DNA from: an uncultured Ruminococcus sp.
GTDB lineage: Bacteria > Bacillota > Clostridia > Oscillospirales > Acutalibacteraceae
Direction of reading: 5' to 3'
NCBI GenBank assembly: GCA_902799245.1
Contig: CADBZY010000008.1
Location: 37,002-101,001, forward strand
DNA length: 64,000 nucleotides
In this document: positions 26,666-36,085 of the stretch, one piece after another
Numbering within the stretch: position 1 is the first letter of the stretch
Layout of the letters: every line of letters begins with the position of its first letter
Made by a program: the position numbers and the translations under genes
The notes under the pieces: model-generated
Told to the model about the DNA's origin: nothing
Databases searched by the model: none
What the model saw: the letters and a program-made list of their open reading frames with translations, nothing else

Positions 26666-26835
26666 GCTATTTTGATAAAATAATAAAAATTTTTCTGTCA
26701 TTCATTATACACCCAAAAGGGTGACAATAATCTGATGAAATTATGAACAAAATGAAAAGATATAATTAATTTCAATAAATTTTGAAAATATTTTGAAAAT
26801 ATCACAAACCAAGAAAAAAATAGATTAAAAAAATA

Positions 26836-26864
26836 TTGTATTTGGCGTAAGAGTGTGATATAAT
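26836..26864 (+). promoter_or_regulatory. Promoter of the two-helix membrane protein gene
   Basis: -35 TTGTAT (26836-26841), 17-base spacer, -10 TATAAT (26859-26864), in an A/T-rich region. Confidence 0.65.
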
Positions 26865-26900
26865 ATACAAAACCCATTTTATTAAGGAGCTGTTTATTGA

Positions 26901-27464
26901 ATGGTAAGCGATATTGTTTGTGAATATATGGTTAAAAGAAAGCTCGATCAGATGCAGCTGATGAAAGCGGTCGCCATTATTCTGGGCGGATCGGCATTGA
27001 CGTTGTTGGCTTGTGCGTTTGGCGCATATTCAGATAAAATAGGTATGATGGCGCCGATGCTTCTGTTTGTTGGCACTTTTCTTATTGTTTTTTTTGCAAG
27101 ACATGCTTTCATGATTGAATATGAGTATGCTTACTTCAATGGAGAGATAACGATCGACAGAATTACCGCCAGGAGCAAAAGAAAGCATATGCTTGACGTC
27201 GAATTGAAGTCTGTTGAAAAAATGGGACGTCCCGATGATGAGGCGATCAATCGTCTTAAGATCAGCAAGGTGAAGGATTTTTCCCAGACTATTTCCAATA
27301 AAGACACTATTTATCTCTATTTCAGGGACGAAAACAATGGGGAAAACATTCTCCTTTTCTTGACACCCAATCAGAAGATGCTCGACGCTATGAAAACCTC
27401 GGTGAGTGCTACCGTTTACCGTGAGTACTTTTCAAAGGTGAAGAAAAACACTGAGAACAACTAA
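26901..27464 (+). CDS. Two-helix membrane protein, DUF6106-like
   Basis: 187 residues. Two adjacent membrane helices (about 24-44 and 49-69) are followed by a cytoplasmic mixed domain (EYAYFNGEITIDRITARSKR...) with no catalytic motif. The YFNGEITIDRI pattern is common in a small clostridial membrane family (DUF6106-like, from memory). Start ATG at 26901 has AAGGAGCTG. It is upstream of nnrE in the same direction, with a hairpin and T-rich tract between. Function unknown. Confidence 0.82.
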   Translation: MVSDIVCEYMVKRKLDQMQLMKAVAIILGGSALTLLACAFGAYSDKIGMMAPMLLFVGTFLIVFFARHAFMIEYEYAYFNGEITIDRITARSKRKHMLDVELKSVEKMGRPDDEAINRLKISKVKDFSQTISNKDTIYLYFRDENNGENILLFLTPNQKMLDAMKTSVSATVYREYFSKVKKNTENN

Positions 27465-27486
27465 TTACACTATTAAAAAAATTTCA

Positions 27487-27537
27487 GGCACCGGGACAGG
27501 CTGCCCCTCGTGGGTGCGCTTGTTCCTTTTATTTTTG
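27487..27537 (+). terminator. GC-rich hairpin plus T-rich tract between membrane protein gene and nnrE
   Basis: GCACCGGG...CCC...GGTGC (27488-27517) forms a stable stem, followed by TTCCTTTTATTTTT (27522-27535). It lies only 13 bases before the nnrE start, so it is either a terminator or an attenuator; no second promoter fits in the gap. Confidence 0.5.
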
Positions 27538-27549
27538 TAGGAGGAAATA

Positions 27550-29100
27550 ATGATGATTATTCTTAACAATGCACAGACCAAGAAGCTGGAGGATTACGCA
27601 GTCGAAAGCGGAGAATTTGGTCATACACGGCTTATGGAGAACGCCGGTGCTTCGGTTTGCCGTATGATCAGTGATACAATCGGAATACTGAACAAATCGG
27701 TTGCCGTGGTCTGCGGAAGAGGTAACAACGGCGGCGATGGTTTTGTTGTGGCCAAAAGACTGCTCGAAGGCGGTGCGAAGGTGCGTGTGCTGTTGGCCAT
27801 CGGCACACCTACTACCGAGGATGCCAAGAAATTCCTCGGCGAGAGTGAAGCTGCTGGCATCAGGACTCTTTCCTATGCTGAGGAGGACGACAGACAGGAG
27901 TTTGCCAAGACGCTTGAGAATTCAGATATTATTGTTGACGCCATATTCGGAGTTGGTTTCCACGGAATGGTGAGCGATGAATTGAGCAATGTGATTGAAA
28001 TGATCAATTCGTCCCGTGGAATTGTCGTTTCGGTGGATGTTCCCAGCGGCGTGGATTCCGACTCGGGAGAGGTTTCCGGTGCCTGCGTCAATGCAGATCA
28101 TACGATTACCTTTTCCACCCGCAAACCGGGTCACGTTATTTATCCTGCGGTAGATTACTGCGGAGAGGTGCATATTGCTTCCATCGGAATAGACGAGCAT
28201 GTTATCCGTGAGCAGGAGCACCACATTTCTACCATTGATTACGAAGATGTCTGCCGTTGTTTCCCGCGGCGCAGTAACAACACGCACAAGGGAACCTTCG
28301 GAAAATTGCTCTGCATTTGCGGAAGCCTCGGAATGGCAGGGTCTGCGACCTTTGCAGGCAAGGCGGCGGTGCTTTCCGGCGTCGGAATGGTGGAAATGGC
28401 GGTTCCGGCAGAGATTTACCCGATCGTGGCAGCCAATCTGGTGGATCCGGTCTATCATCTGCTGAAAAGCAATGAACAGGGAACCGTCTCGGCGGAATCC
28501 ATCCCGCTGATACTTGATAAGATGAAGAGTGCCACAGCCGTTATGATAGGCTGCGGTATGGGAAAGGGCAAGGATGTAACAGAAGTGGTAGAAGCCGTGA
28601 TACGCAATTCCAATGTGCCTATCATCATTGACGCGGACGGCCTTAACGCCATTAAAGATGATCTTGGTGTGCTTCGTGAAGCCAATGCGCCGATAGTGAT
28701 GACGCCTCATCCGGGCGAAATGGCGCGCCTCGTCGGCAAGACGAATGACGAGGTTCAGTCCCAGCGACTGGAAGTCGCTTCTTCCTTCGCCATGACCTTC
28801 GGGGTCTACATGGTGCTCAAGGGCGCCAATACCGTCTGCGCCACTCCTGACGGACGGATTTTCATCAATCTTACCGGAAATCCCGGTATGTCCAAATCGG
28901 GCAGCGGCGATGTGCTGGCGGGTCTGCTGGGTTCTCTTCTGGCACAGGGGATTCTTCCCGAAAAGGCCGCTACCTGCGCCGTACACATTCATGGTATGGC
29001 GGGTGACAGCGCGGCGGAAAAATATTCACAGCATTCCATGGCTGCCAATGATATTATTATGGAGTTCTCTGAGATTTTCTCCGATATTGAAAAGAATTAA
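27550..29100 (+). CDS. nnrD: Bifunctional NAD(P)H-hydrate epimerase / ADP-dependent dehydratase
   Basis: 516-residue metabolite-repair enzyme that restores NAD(P)H from its hydrated form. The N-terminal YjeF epimerase domain (1-215) carries GRGNNGGDGFVVAKRL. The C-terminal ribokinase-like dehydratase (about 230-510) carries ADGLNA, TPHPGEMARL and the NPGMSKSGSGDVLAG block. Both active domains look complete. Start ATG at 27550 follows AGGAGG. Product is cytoplasmic. Confidence 0.95.
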   Translation: MMIILNNAQTKKLEDYAVESGEFGHTRLMENAGASVCRMISDTIGILNKSVAVVCGRGNNGGDGFVVAKRLLEGGAKVRVLLAIGTPTTEDAKKFLGESEAAGIRTLSYAEEDDRQEFAKTLENSDIIVDAIFGVGFHGMVSDELSNVIEMINSSRGIVVSVDVPSGVDSDSGEVSGACVNADHTITFSTRKPGHVIYPAVDYCGEVHIASIGIDEHVIREQEHHISTIDYEDVCRCFPRRSNNTHKGTFGKLLCICGSLGMAGSATFAGKAAVLSGVGMVEMAVPAEIYPIVAANLVDPVYHLLKSNEQGTVSAESIPLILDKMKSATAVMIGCGMGKGKDVTEVVEAVIRNSNVPIIIDADGLNAIKDDLGVLREANAPIVMTPHPGEMARLVGKTNDEVQSQRLEVASSFAMTFGVYMVLKGANTVCATPDGRIFINLTGNPGMSKSGSGDVLAGLLGSLLAQGILPEKAATCAVHIHGMAGDSAAEKYSQHSMAANDIIMEFSEIFSDIEKN

Positions 29101-29167
29101 GCGATGGTGATGATGACGTTATTGCTTCTTTTCTTTTGACGCACCGCCGAAGAATTTTTGAATTACA

Positions 29168-29196
29168 TTGCAATTTTTCGATAGATATGATAATAT
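29168..29196 (+). promoter_or_regulatory. Promoter of rpe
   Basis: -35 TTGCAA (29168-29173), 17-base spacer, -10 TAATAT (29191-29196). Confidence 0.6.
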
Positions 29197-29243
29197 GTTA
29201 ATGCAACACATACACATCACGCACTAAAGAAGGATTGATAAGC

Positions 29244-29900
29244 ATGGCAATCATAGCTCCGTCGCTGCTTTCGGCGGATTTCACCCGAATGGGTGAAGAA
29301 GTCAGGGAGATTGAATCGGTCGGCACAAAGGTGCTTCATATCGACATAATGGACGGTCACTTCGTGCCGAATCTCACATTCGGCTACACCATGGTGAAGG
29401 CTCTGCGCCCGATCTCCGGGATGGTATTTGACGTTCATCTGATGATGACAAATCCCCTCGAATACATAGAGAATTTTGCGAAGGCGGGTTCGGATGTCAT
29501 TACGGTACACACCGAATGTGACAGCGATCTCGGGCAGTGCATTGACCTCATACATCAATGCGGTAAAAAGGCCGGTCTGTCCGTTAAGCCAAAGACATCG
29601 CCGGAAGCATTATTCCCGTATCTGGACAAGCTGGAGCACATTTTGGTGATGACGGTCGAACCGGGCTTCGGCGGTCAGTCCATGATGCCGGATTGTCTTG
29701 ACAAAATTGCCGTTATCAAGGCGGAATGTGCTTCACGCGGTCTGCAAATTCCCGTGATGATAGACGGCGGCGTGAATGCCTCCAATGTTCGCAGGGCTGC
29801 GGAAGCCGGAGCCGATATGATGGTGGCAGGCAACGCTGTTTTCGGAGCGACTGACCGCGCAGCGGCGTTCCGGGAATTGAGTGAGCGCAGCGAGCTATAA
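29244..29900 (+). CDS. rpe: Ribulose-phosphate 3-epimerase
   Basis: 218-residue TIM-barrel enzyme of the pentose phosphate pathway interconverting ribulose-5- and xylulose-5-phosphate. Motifs: APSLLSADF at the start, HIDIMDGHFVPNLTFG (metal ligands), VMTVEPGFGGQ and MIDGGVNASN (phosphate binding). ATG at 29244 behind GAAGGATTG is preferred over the in-frame TTG at 29235. The tail SERSEL is encoded by GAGCGCAGCGAGC, which resembles an arm of the intergenic elements. Confidence 0.97.
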   Translation: MAIIAPSLLSADFTRMGEEVREIESVGTKVLHIDIMDGHFVPNLTFGYTMVKALRPISGMVFDVHLMMTNPLEYIENFAKAGSDVITVHTECDSDLGQCIDLIHQCGKKAGLSVKPKTSPEALFPYLDKLEHILVMTVEPGFGGQSMMPDCLDKIAVIKAECASRGLQIPVMIDGGVNASNVRRAAEAGADMMVAGNAVFGATDRAAAFRELSERSEL

Positions 29901-29906
29901 ATATAA

Positions 29907-29955
29907 CAAAAGCATTGCATACCCCTTGTATTAAGTGGGAAATGCAATGCTTTTC
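29907..29955 (+). terminator. Terminator of rpe
   Basis: AAAAGCATTGCAT paired with ATGCAATGCTTTT, 30 bases after the stop. Confidence 0.8.
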
Positions 29956-29979
29956 TGCTTCTTTGGTGTATGGTGGAAA

Positions 29980-30270
29980 TCACCATCTGATCTTATCGGT
30001 CAGCTCGCCGGATGTGCTGCCTAAGATACGATCCATTCTGTCATAGACCGCTCGCTCAAAGTGGGTTGCGCTGTTGATGTCCTCGGCAAGGAAATCGCCG
30101 TATGGACCACGTTTAAAATAGTATGTCACCATATAACATCCGTCACTCAGTTCGGTACGGATGCTTGTAATCTTTTTGGAGTAGGCAGGTATTTTTTTCG
30201 CCTTTTTGATACGGGTATCAATAGGCTTGGTTCCGACCTTTCTGACCGGAACATGCTTTACTCTCTTCAT
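29980..30270 (-). CDS. Hypothetical basic protein, 96 residues
   Basis: 96 residues with a very basic N-terminal third (KRVKHVPVRKVGTKPIDTRI) and a C-terminal segment CYMVTYYFKRGPYGDFLAED. No membrane segment or signal. Start ATG at 30270, with AAAGGGTGTGTCG upstream. Family not recognised; the basic half could bind nucleic acid, but nothing specific shows it. Confidence 0.75.
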   Translation of the reverse strand: MKRVKHVPVRKVGTKPIDTRIKKAKKIPAYSKKITSIRTELSDGCYMVTYYFKRGPYGDFLAEDINSATHFERAVYDRMDRILGSTSGELTDKIRW

Positions 30271-30363
30271 GGTTTATACGACACACCCTTTCATTCCTTT
30301 TCAAAAATACTTTACCACAATTCCATCCGAATTTCAACCACATTTGTAAAAAAATATTGAGCG

Positions 30364-31383
30364 TCACTCTATGCTGTCGTAAAACTTGCTTTCTCTCTTG
30401 TATTCTCCTGAACCGATGCTGACGGCTGCCGAACGGTGACCGCCGAGGAATTTTATCAGCTCGTAGGGGTCTATCCAGATTTCGTTCTGACTGCTCTCGT
30501 CAAATAGCAGCTGCACCCCGAAGTGCAGGTGAGGGCGCTGCATTCCGTTGTAGTCCTCCGTGTCGGAATACCCCGTCATGCCGAGATAACCGATCACTTC
30601 TCCGGCGTAAATGATCTGTCCTTCTTCCAGCCCTTTTGCATACGGATGTCCGCTGCGGAGATGGGCGTAGTAGTAATAGCGCCGTCCGTCGAGACTGCGC
30701 ATTCCTATGCGCCATCCGCCGTATCTGTTCCAACCCAGCACCTGTACCACGCAGGTTTCGACATTGATTACCGGTGTGCCGACGCTGCCGAACATGTCGT
30801 GTCCCAAATGCCGGCGCTTGTAGCCGAATGCCCTTGAACTGCCGAAATCGTCGCTGTGGGAGAAAGACCAGCCTCTCGCTATGGGAGAAAACGCTTTAAG
30901 TCCGTATTTCGGCTCAAATTCCGGAGCGCCGGATGCGGTTGTTCCAATTTGCACTGAATACTCTCCGACAAGTCCTCCGAGTACCGATTCATAAGCCACG
31001 CTGTAATAGTCAAAATACTTCATATCGGCGGTGAGTTGCTCTATGCTCTCCCCCTCGATCAGCCGCGAGGTGATCCCGTCCATGTGTGCCTTTTTGTACT
31101 GAGAAAAATCACCGCCGTACCTTGCGCCGAGGCAGGCGAGAAGGTCGATCCAGTGTATCTCATGCTCTTTCCCGTGGGAATCGACGTCGTATTTCAGCGC
31201 GTCCCTCATCGCTTCGGCGGTGACGTTGAAATCCACCCATTTCAGCAGCCGCGCGCTTGTCTGAACATGCCACCTGTACATTCCGTCGGCTAAGTTGAAC
31301 AGAATTGCCATCAGCAGTACCGCCGCGAGCGCAGCGATCACCGCCTTTTTTCTTCTGAAACACTTTCTCCATTCCATATGCAA
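30364..31383 (-). CDS. Membrane-anchored M23 family peptidase
   Basis: 339 residues. A single membrane helix near the N-terminus (about 14-32), an extracellular stalk, then an M23 endopeptidase domain that cuts peptidoglycan crosslinks. Zinc ligands are seen in RRHLGHDMFG (H-x3-D), and HLHFG near the end supplies the catalytic and third ligand histidines. A TTG at 31383 has GGAGG at ten bases; the ATG at 31377 gives MEWRK but has longer spacing, so the start is ambiguous. M23 proteins with this layout occur in sporulating Clostridia (SpoIIQ-like), but that role is not certain. Confidence 0.88.
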   Translation of the reverse strand: MHMEWRKCFRRKKAVIAALAAVLLMAILFNLADGMYRWHVQTSARLLKWVDFNVTAEAMRDALKYDVDSHGKEHEIHWIDLLACLGARYGGDFSQYKKAHMDGITSRLIEGESIEQLTADMKYFDYYSVAYESVLGGLVGEYSVQIGTTASGAPEFEPKYGLKAFSPIARGWSFSHSDDFGSSRAFGYKRRHLGHDMFGSVGTPVINVETCVVQVLGWNRYGGWRIGMRSLDGRRYYYYAHLRSGHPYAKGLEEGQIIYAGEVIGYLGMTGYSDTEDYNGMQRPHLHFGVQLLFDESSQNEIWIDPYELIKFLGGHRSAAVSIGSGEYKRESKFYDSIE

Positions 31384-31463
31384 AACAAAAACGCCTCCGT
31401 CATACCATTGATTTATTTCTTATCAATGTATATGCGCGCAGGCGTGTGTTTTATCATCGTGTT

Positions 31464-32027
31464 TTAATCATTATCATTTGCGGGCTCTTCGTCATTTGCT
31501 TTGTCGTCGTCGAGCCAGCTTGTGTCATTATTATCGTTCTTGCCAAGTCTTGAGGGAATGGGCGTGTATATGACGTCCTCGTATGAAAACTTTTTCTCCT
31601 GCTGCATACGCTTGATGAAGCTGTAGCCCTTCTTCTCGTAGCCTTTGTTGCAGTAGAAGACATGCGCCCTGTTGCGGTTGAGTCCGCTGGAGATGACGAT
31701 GCTGTTAGCACCCGTCTCTGCCGCGTACTGTTCCACACGCGCCTCTAACTTGCTTCCGATTCCGTGGCTCTGGTATGCTCTGCTGACAGCGAGGGCGATC
31801 ACCCTGATGTATTCCCCGTCCAGCTCAAAGGCAAGCCCGCGCATGATTCCGACGAAGCCGATGACTGCTCCGCCGTCTTCGGCAATGAATGTGACATAAT
31901 TTTCGGCGTTGTATATCCTGATCACTCTGTCGTAAACATCAGATGAAATATCGTCGTAGCCTAATTCGTTGCGAATAAGTCCTACAACCCCCATTACGTC
32001 CCTTGCTTCCATTTCTCTTATGATCAA
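31464..32027 (-). CDS. GNAT family N-acetyltransferase
   Basis: 187 residues. GNAT fold with acetyl-CoA-binding motif A in VIALAVSRAYQSHGIGSKL (Q-x-x-G-x-G/A) and the following NSIVISSGLNRNRAHVFY. The start appears to be TTG at 32027 (MIIREMEARDV), with AAAGG ten bases upstream; no ATG would keep the first strand. The C-terminal tail is acidic and Asn/Asp-rich (WLDDDKANDEEPANDND), likely disordered. Acceptor unknown. Confidence 0.9.
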   Translation of the reverse strand: MIIREMEARDVMGVVGLIRNELGYDDISSDVYDRVIRIYNAENYVTFIAEDGGAVIGFVGIMRGLAFELDGEYIRVIALAVSRAYQSHGIGSKLEARVEQYAAETGANSIVISSGLNRNRAHVFYCNKGYEKKGYSFIKRMQQEKKFSYEDVIYTPIPSRLGKNDNNDTSWLDDDKANDEEPANDND

Positions 32028-32046
32028 TTTCTACATTCCTTTCCGT

Positions 32047-33366
32047 TTATATCCCGAACACATACAGCCGTGCAAGCCCGAACATTTCTCTGAACCAGTA
32101 GCCCGTCACAAGGTAGATCCTTGTTTCGCAGCAGCCGGAATAGATGTTCTTAAATCCGGATTTTTCCGCCCATATTCTCGCCCGCAGTTCATGGAAACGG
32201 TCGGTGACAATCACAATGTTATCGGATAGACCGTTGAGCTTGATGAGCGATTTGGTATATAGCAGGTTTTCTTCTGTGCTGCCGGACAGTTCCTCAACGT
32301 AAATCCGGTCGGGAGAAATGCCCTTTTCGACGAGATACTTCCTCATTACATAGCTTTCCGTGTACTGTTCGTCGTCTCCCTTGCCTCCGGTCACTACGCA
32401 TTTGATACTCGGATTTTCACTCAGCAGGGTATACGCCTTTTCAAGACGGTCATTCAGCATCCAGCTCGGCTGATCGCCGTGAGCCTTGCATCCTAACACT
32501 ACTACGGTATAATTCGGACAGTCATTCGGCACAGCGGTAAGCGAGGCCTTGAGCATCATTCCGGAAACAATGCCGAAGGCGGCGACACAGGCCGTGAATA
32601 CTATCGCTGCCAATAAAACGGCGGCGGATTTTTTGAATGTCCAGTTCCGGTCAATCAAATGCCAGAACATGGCCGTCAGACATATGCCTAACATAACAAT
32701 TGACGATGAGAACACGCCGATGCCCCTGATGTGAAAGAACGCGGGTGCTATGCACCATAGAAAGAGAAACCCGAATACCAGAATAAGCATCTTCCGGAGT
32801 GTCGAAATGTCTCTTGGACGCTGAAAATAGAATTTTCTTTCGTCCTTTGTGCCGGAGCCCTTTGATTCGTCGCGTTGTTCCGCTGTGTTGCTTTTTTGCT
32901 GAGTGCTGTCGATATTCGGGCTGTCAACGATTACCGGCTGCGGTTTGCGTTCCTCGGTCTTCTGGTATTTCGGTTTTCCCACAACAACCTGCCTGGGTCT
33001 TTCGCTTTGACGCTCCGAAGCAGCGTTCGCGCGTACAGGAGCGGTGTCTGCCGGTCGGCGGCTTTGCTGCCCATCGGGGAATCTCTGCGAATCAGCAGAC
33101 TTTCTTTGCCGCTGACCTTCGGTGCCTCCCTGTTGTCTTTGAGGCGGCCGCTGCTCCGGCGGCTTGACTGGATTCAAATTCTGATCGGGCACGATTATCC
33201 GTTCACGCGGCGCGGAGGGCTGAGGAATTACCACATCCGTTCTGCCCTGGCGAATTGGTTGACGAACTGCCTGACGAGGGTCGCTGCCTGAAGGCGCTTC
33301 CTGTGGCTGACGGCCTCGGAATCTGTGCTCTCTCGGAGTATTTGTGCGGTTTGTATCATTTTGCAT
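32047..33366 (-). CDS. YdcF/DUF218 membrane protein with long disordered N-terminus
   Basis: 439 residues. Residues 1-185 are a Pro/Gln/Arg/Ser-rich cytoplasmic stretch. Then come three or four membrane helices (about 190-280) and a C-terminal DUF218 domain: YTVVVLGCKAHGDQPSWML, VVTGGKGDDEQYTES, YVEELSGSTEENL, and NIVIVTDRFH. DUF218 proteins (SanA, YdcF) act in envelope biogenesis and perhaps bind nucleotides. Start ATG at 33366 follows AGGAGAAGG. It sits between MscS and the GNAT gene on the same strand. Confidence 0.9.
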   Translation of the reverse strand: MQNDTNRTNTPREHRFRGRQPQEAPSGSDPRQAVRQPIRQGRTDVVIPQPSAPRERIIVPDQNLNPVKPPEQRPPQRQQGGTEGQRQRKSADSQRFPDGQQSRRPADTAPVRANAASERQSERPRQVVVGKPKYQKTEERKPQPVIVDSPNIDSTQQKSNTAEQRDESKGSGTKDERKFYFQRPRDISTLRKMLILVFGFLFLWCIAPAFFHIRGIGVFSSSIVMLGICLTAMFWHLIDRNWTFKKSAAVLLAAIVFTACVAAFGIVSGMMLKASLTAVPNDCPNYTVVVLGCKAHGDQPSWMLNDRLEKAYTLLSENPSIKCVVTGGKGDDEQYTESYVMRKYLVEKGISPDRIYVEELSGSTEENLLYTKSLIKLNGLSDNIVIVTDRFHELRARIWAEKSGFKNIYSGCCETRIYLVTGYWFREMFGLARLYVFGI

Positions 33367-33387
33367 ATTGCCTTCTCCTGTTTCGCA

Positions 33388-34242
33388 TTATGCTTTGGAG
33401 TCAATCATATGTACGTCAAGCTGATTGAACGGTATCTCAATGCCAAACTTATTAAGCTCGGCGAGGATGTTTTCATTGATGATATACTGCGACTCAATGA
33501 AGGCGGAGGTCTTGACCCACACCTTGATGTCAAAGGTGATAGCGCTGTCGTCAAAAGAAGCAATGCCGATAATCGGATCTTTTTCCCAGCTTACATTAGC
33601 GCAGGATTTGAGAGCGGCGGTGATGGCCTTTTTGACAGCGAGAATATCCGAACCGTAAGCCACGCCGACAGTAAGTTCAAGACGGCGCGTATTCTTGGCG
33701 GTGTAATTGATGATCATATCGGTTGTCAGCTTGGAATTGGGAATGACGAGGCGCTTGTTGTCGGCGGTGGCAAGAGTGGTGAACATCAGTTCAATGCGTC
33801 TGACAGTACCCTTTTGACCGTTGATCTCGATAAAATCGCCTACCTTGAAGGTGTGATTGAACAGTATCAGCACGCCGCTGGCAAAGTTGGAAAGGCTGTC
33901 CTTGAGGGCAAGACCTATGGCCACGCCGGCGGTACCGAGTGCTGCCACCAGTGTGGTGACGTTCATGCCCAATGTGGAAAGAGCCGTGATGACGACAATG
34001 ATCTTGATAATGACCTTGACGCAGGAATGCAGAAATTCACGCACGCCCTGATCCACCTTGGCGCGTTCCATGCCTCTGACAACGATGTGGGCGATAATGC
34101 CCGCCAGCCACCAGCCGATAATAAATACCAGCAGCGCGCCAACCACCTTGGGCGCCATTGAAAGCAGCCATTTACCTATAGCGTCAAAGTCGATGTATTT
34201 TGTAAAAAAGCTGACGATGTAATTGTTCCAGAAATCCTTCAT
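33388..34242 (-). CDS. mscS: Small-conductance mechanosensitive channel
   Basis: 284-residue MscS-type channel that opens under membrane tension. About three membrane helices (20-110) include the pore helix VTTLVAALGTAGVAIGLALK with its Ala/Gly pattern, then the beta domain (GDFIEINGQKGTVRRIELMF) and the C-terminal alpha/beta domain. Start ATG at 34242 has AAGGAGAG. Twenty-one bases separate it from ydcF. Confidence 0.95.
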   Translation of the reverse strand: MKDFWNNYIVSFFTKYIDFDAIGKWLLSMAPKVVGALLVFIIGWWLAGIIAHIVVRGMERAKVDQGVREFLHSCVKVIIKIIVVITALSTLGMNVTTLVAALGTAGVAIGLALKDSLSNFASGVLILFNHTFKVGDFIEINGQKGTVRRIELMFTTLATADNKRLVIPNSKLTTDMIINYTAKNTRRLELTVGVAYGSDILAVKKAITAALKSCANVSWEKDPIIGIASFDDSAITFDIKVWVKTSAFIESQYIINENILAELNKFGIEIPFNQLDVHMIDSKA

Positions 34243-34388
34243 AAAGCTATGCTCTCCTTGAAAAATATTTTCTTGATTATGATTATACCACCTATTTCTT
34301 CAATATGATAGTGCAAATTATAAAAAAATTGAATTATTTTTTTAAAAGCGCTTTTTTCACGCAATGCCAAAAGTCTTTGGACAGAAAA

Positions 34389-34427
34389 ACGACTTGCAGC
34401 TCTCTTTTTCGACGAGCTGCAAGCCGT
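34389..34427 (-). terminator. Terminator of the 162-residue membrane protein gene
   Basis: Minus strand: ACGGCTTGCAGCTC paired with GAGCTGCAAGTCGT, then T5. Confidence 0.75.
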
Positions 34428-34456
34428 GATTCTTGATAAAATTATACGTTCTGGGC

Positions 34457-34945
34457 TTATCCCTTGCGCTGATTGTTTTTCCGCCATGCGACGGTCTGCA
34501 TGAGAAAGGCGAGTATAAGGAATAATCCGCTTATTACCCAGTAGTAATTATCGTAATCCGACACTCTGCCGGAAATCTCAATAATTCCTCGCACCAGGCA
34601 ACCGCTGACTCGCACAGCCAGCCCCGAATTCCACAGGTTAAACGCTCCGCGGGATATGGAAGGGGGATTTTCAGATACCGCCATCAGCCCGAAGGGAGCG
34701 GCGCCGCCGAGAAGCGGTACCATAAACATCATTCTCATAAAGAGCGAATGTTCGCCGAAGCTGAATATCTCATATATTGCGCAGAATACCAGACAGAATG
34801 CGGAAACGGCTGCGTAAGCAAGCGCGGTTTTTGCATATCTGTTGTGGACGGTAATTGTCCTTTGTCTGGCAGTGTCCCGCTGGTAGGACTGAAACGCATT
34901 GAATCTCTGCGGTTGTCTGCTGTGTCTGCTGTTGTTGACCGGCAT
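34457..34945 (-). CDS. Four-helix membrane protein, unknown
   Basis: 162 residues. A hydrophilic Arg/Gln/Ser-rich N-terminus (1-35) is followed by about four membrane helices. ATG at 34945 has AAAGGG ten bases upstream; an open frame to 34987 overlaps the previous gene and is not used. Family not recognised. It follows the phosphodiester glycosidase gene after 22 bases, so they are probably co-transcribed. Confidence 0.75.
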   Translation of the reverse strand: MPVNNSRHSRQPQRFNAFQSYQRDTARQRTITVHNRYAKTALAYAAVSAFCLVFCAIYEIFSFGEHSLFMRMMFMVPLLGGAAPFGLMAVSENPPSISRGAFNLWNSGLAVRVSGCLVRGIIEISGRVSDYDNYYWVISGLFLILAFLMQTVAWRKNNQRKG

Positions 34946-34967
34946 TCTGTCATAGCCCTTTCTGATG

Positions 34968-35897
34968 TTAATATCCGATGTATACAATGTCGCTCACCGA
35001 CCTTTCCGAAATTCTGTTGCCGTTTGTGGTGGGGTTGTTGATCACCTGACCGTTGAAATACATGGTTGACGAACCGCCTCCGTCGAGATTGTAGGCTGTT
35101 TTGCAGCCGTACTGCTGCATGACCTGCGCCAGCTCATACAGCGACAAGCCTTGGCTTTCATTGGTTCTGCCATCCGACACTACCAAGATATAGTGCAGAT
35201 CGTCGATGATTCCTATCGCGGTTCTGGGATTGTTGGCCATGGCTCTGCCGACTTCTTCATTCTGCGATATGGCAACCGAGCCGTTTTTTACGAGCGTCGG
35301 GCCGAAAGCGAATAAATTCATCACGCCGCTGTCAAGAAGCTCCTGTGCCGTTACTTCCGACTCGTTGATGATGCCGAATGAGCCGTCCTTGTAAATTACC
35401 AGATCGTCATACCCGGTGCTCCTGCGTGCGGTGTCGCGGTAGATGACGCCGTTTTTGATGACGTAGCCCTGGCTGTTCGCACCGTAATAATCTCCGTTGA
35501 TGGCGAGAATGGCATTGTGTGCCGCTGCGATTCCCGAAGTTTTCTGGGTGACGTTGCGTCCGAAGGTGTCATTGGCCAGTGCGGTTTTGAGATATGCCGC
35601 AGAGGATACTTTGACGTCGGCGATGTAAATGTCAGTGTCGTTATACCGCACAGTGCTTATGCTGATCTGAATGTTTTCGTCGGAATAGGATGTGCCGGTT
35701 GTCTCCGCGTCCTGCGGCGCTTCTGATGCCACCTCTTCATAATAGGAATTGTTCTGCGATTCCACCACATATCCCTCCACCGAGGGAATCATAAATGTTT
35801 TCAGCAGCACGTATCCGTTGGTCGCAGTCAGCAGCGTGCCGAACACGGCGGCGTAAGCAAATGGCTTCCTGAAAAATGCTGTAATCTTGTTCATCAT
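34968..35897 (-). CDS. Phosphodiester glycosidase (NAGPA-like) membrane-anchored protein
   Basis: 309 residues. One N-terminal membrane helix (about 12-33), a short linker, then a NAGPA-type domain. The domain shows AAHNAILAINGDYYG, the RTAIGIIDDLHYILVVSDGR segment, and the late conserved block YNLDGGGSSTMYFNG. The fold is linked to removal of GlcNAc from phosphodiester bonds; bacterial members lie at the envelope and their substrate is not settled. Start ATG at 35897 follows AGGTGACA. Confidence 0.9.
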   Translation of the reverse strand: MMNKITAFFRKPFAYAAVFGTLLTATNGYVLLKTFMIPSVEGYVVESQNNSYYEEVASEAPQDAETTGTSYSDENIQISISTVRYNDTDIYIADVKVSSAAYLKTALANDTFGRNVTQKTSGIAAAHNAILAINGDYYGANSQGYVIKNGVIYRDTARRSTGYDDLVIYKDGSFGIINESEVTAQELLDSGVMNLFAFGPTLVKNGSVAISQNEEVGRAMANNPRTAIGIIDDLHYILVVSDGRTNESQGLSLYELAQVMQQYGCKTAYNLDGGGSSTMYFNGQVINNPTTNGNRISERSVSDIVYIGY

Positions 35898-36018
35898 TTG
35901 TCACCTGTTTCTCCCGGAAGCTTTTTTCAGTGGCTTCCTTTTGTTTATGGCTATATTGTATTCACCCCGACTTAAATTTACTTAAAATTCTTCTAAGTTT
36001 TTTAAAATAATACAAAGT

Positions 36019-36063
36019 AAAAATGCCGTGCTCTTTGTTGTTCAAAGAAAGTCGCGGCATTTT
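36019..36063. terminator. Terminator of the GLUG-type surface protein gene
   Basis: AAAATGCCGtGCTCTTTG paired with CAAAGaaagtCGCGGCATTTT. T-runs on both sides. Confidence 0.75.
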
Positions 36064-36085
36064 CAGTTTATCAATTCTGATGTGA

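Noticed and set aside
27922..28992. 356-residue open frame antisense to nnrD
   Set aside because: Shadow of a conserved gene with no independent support.
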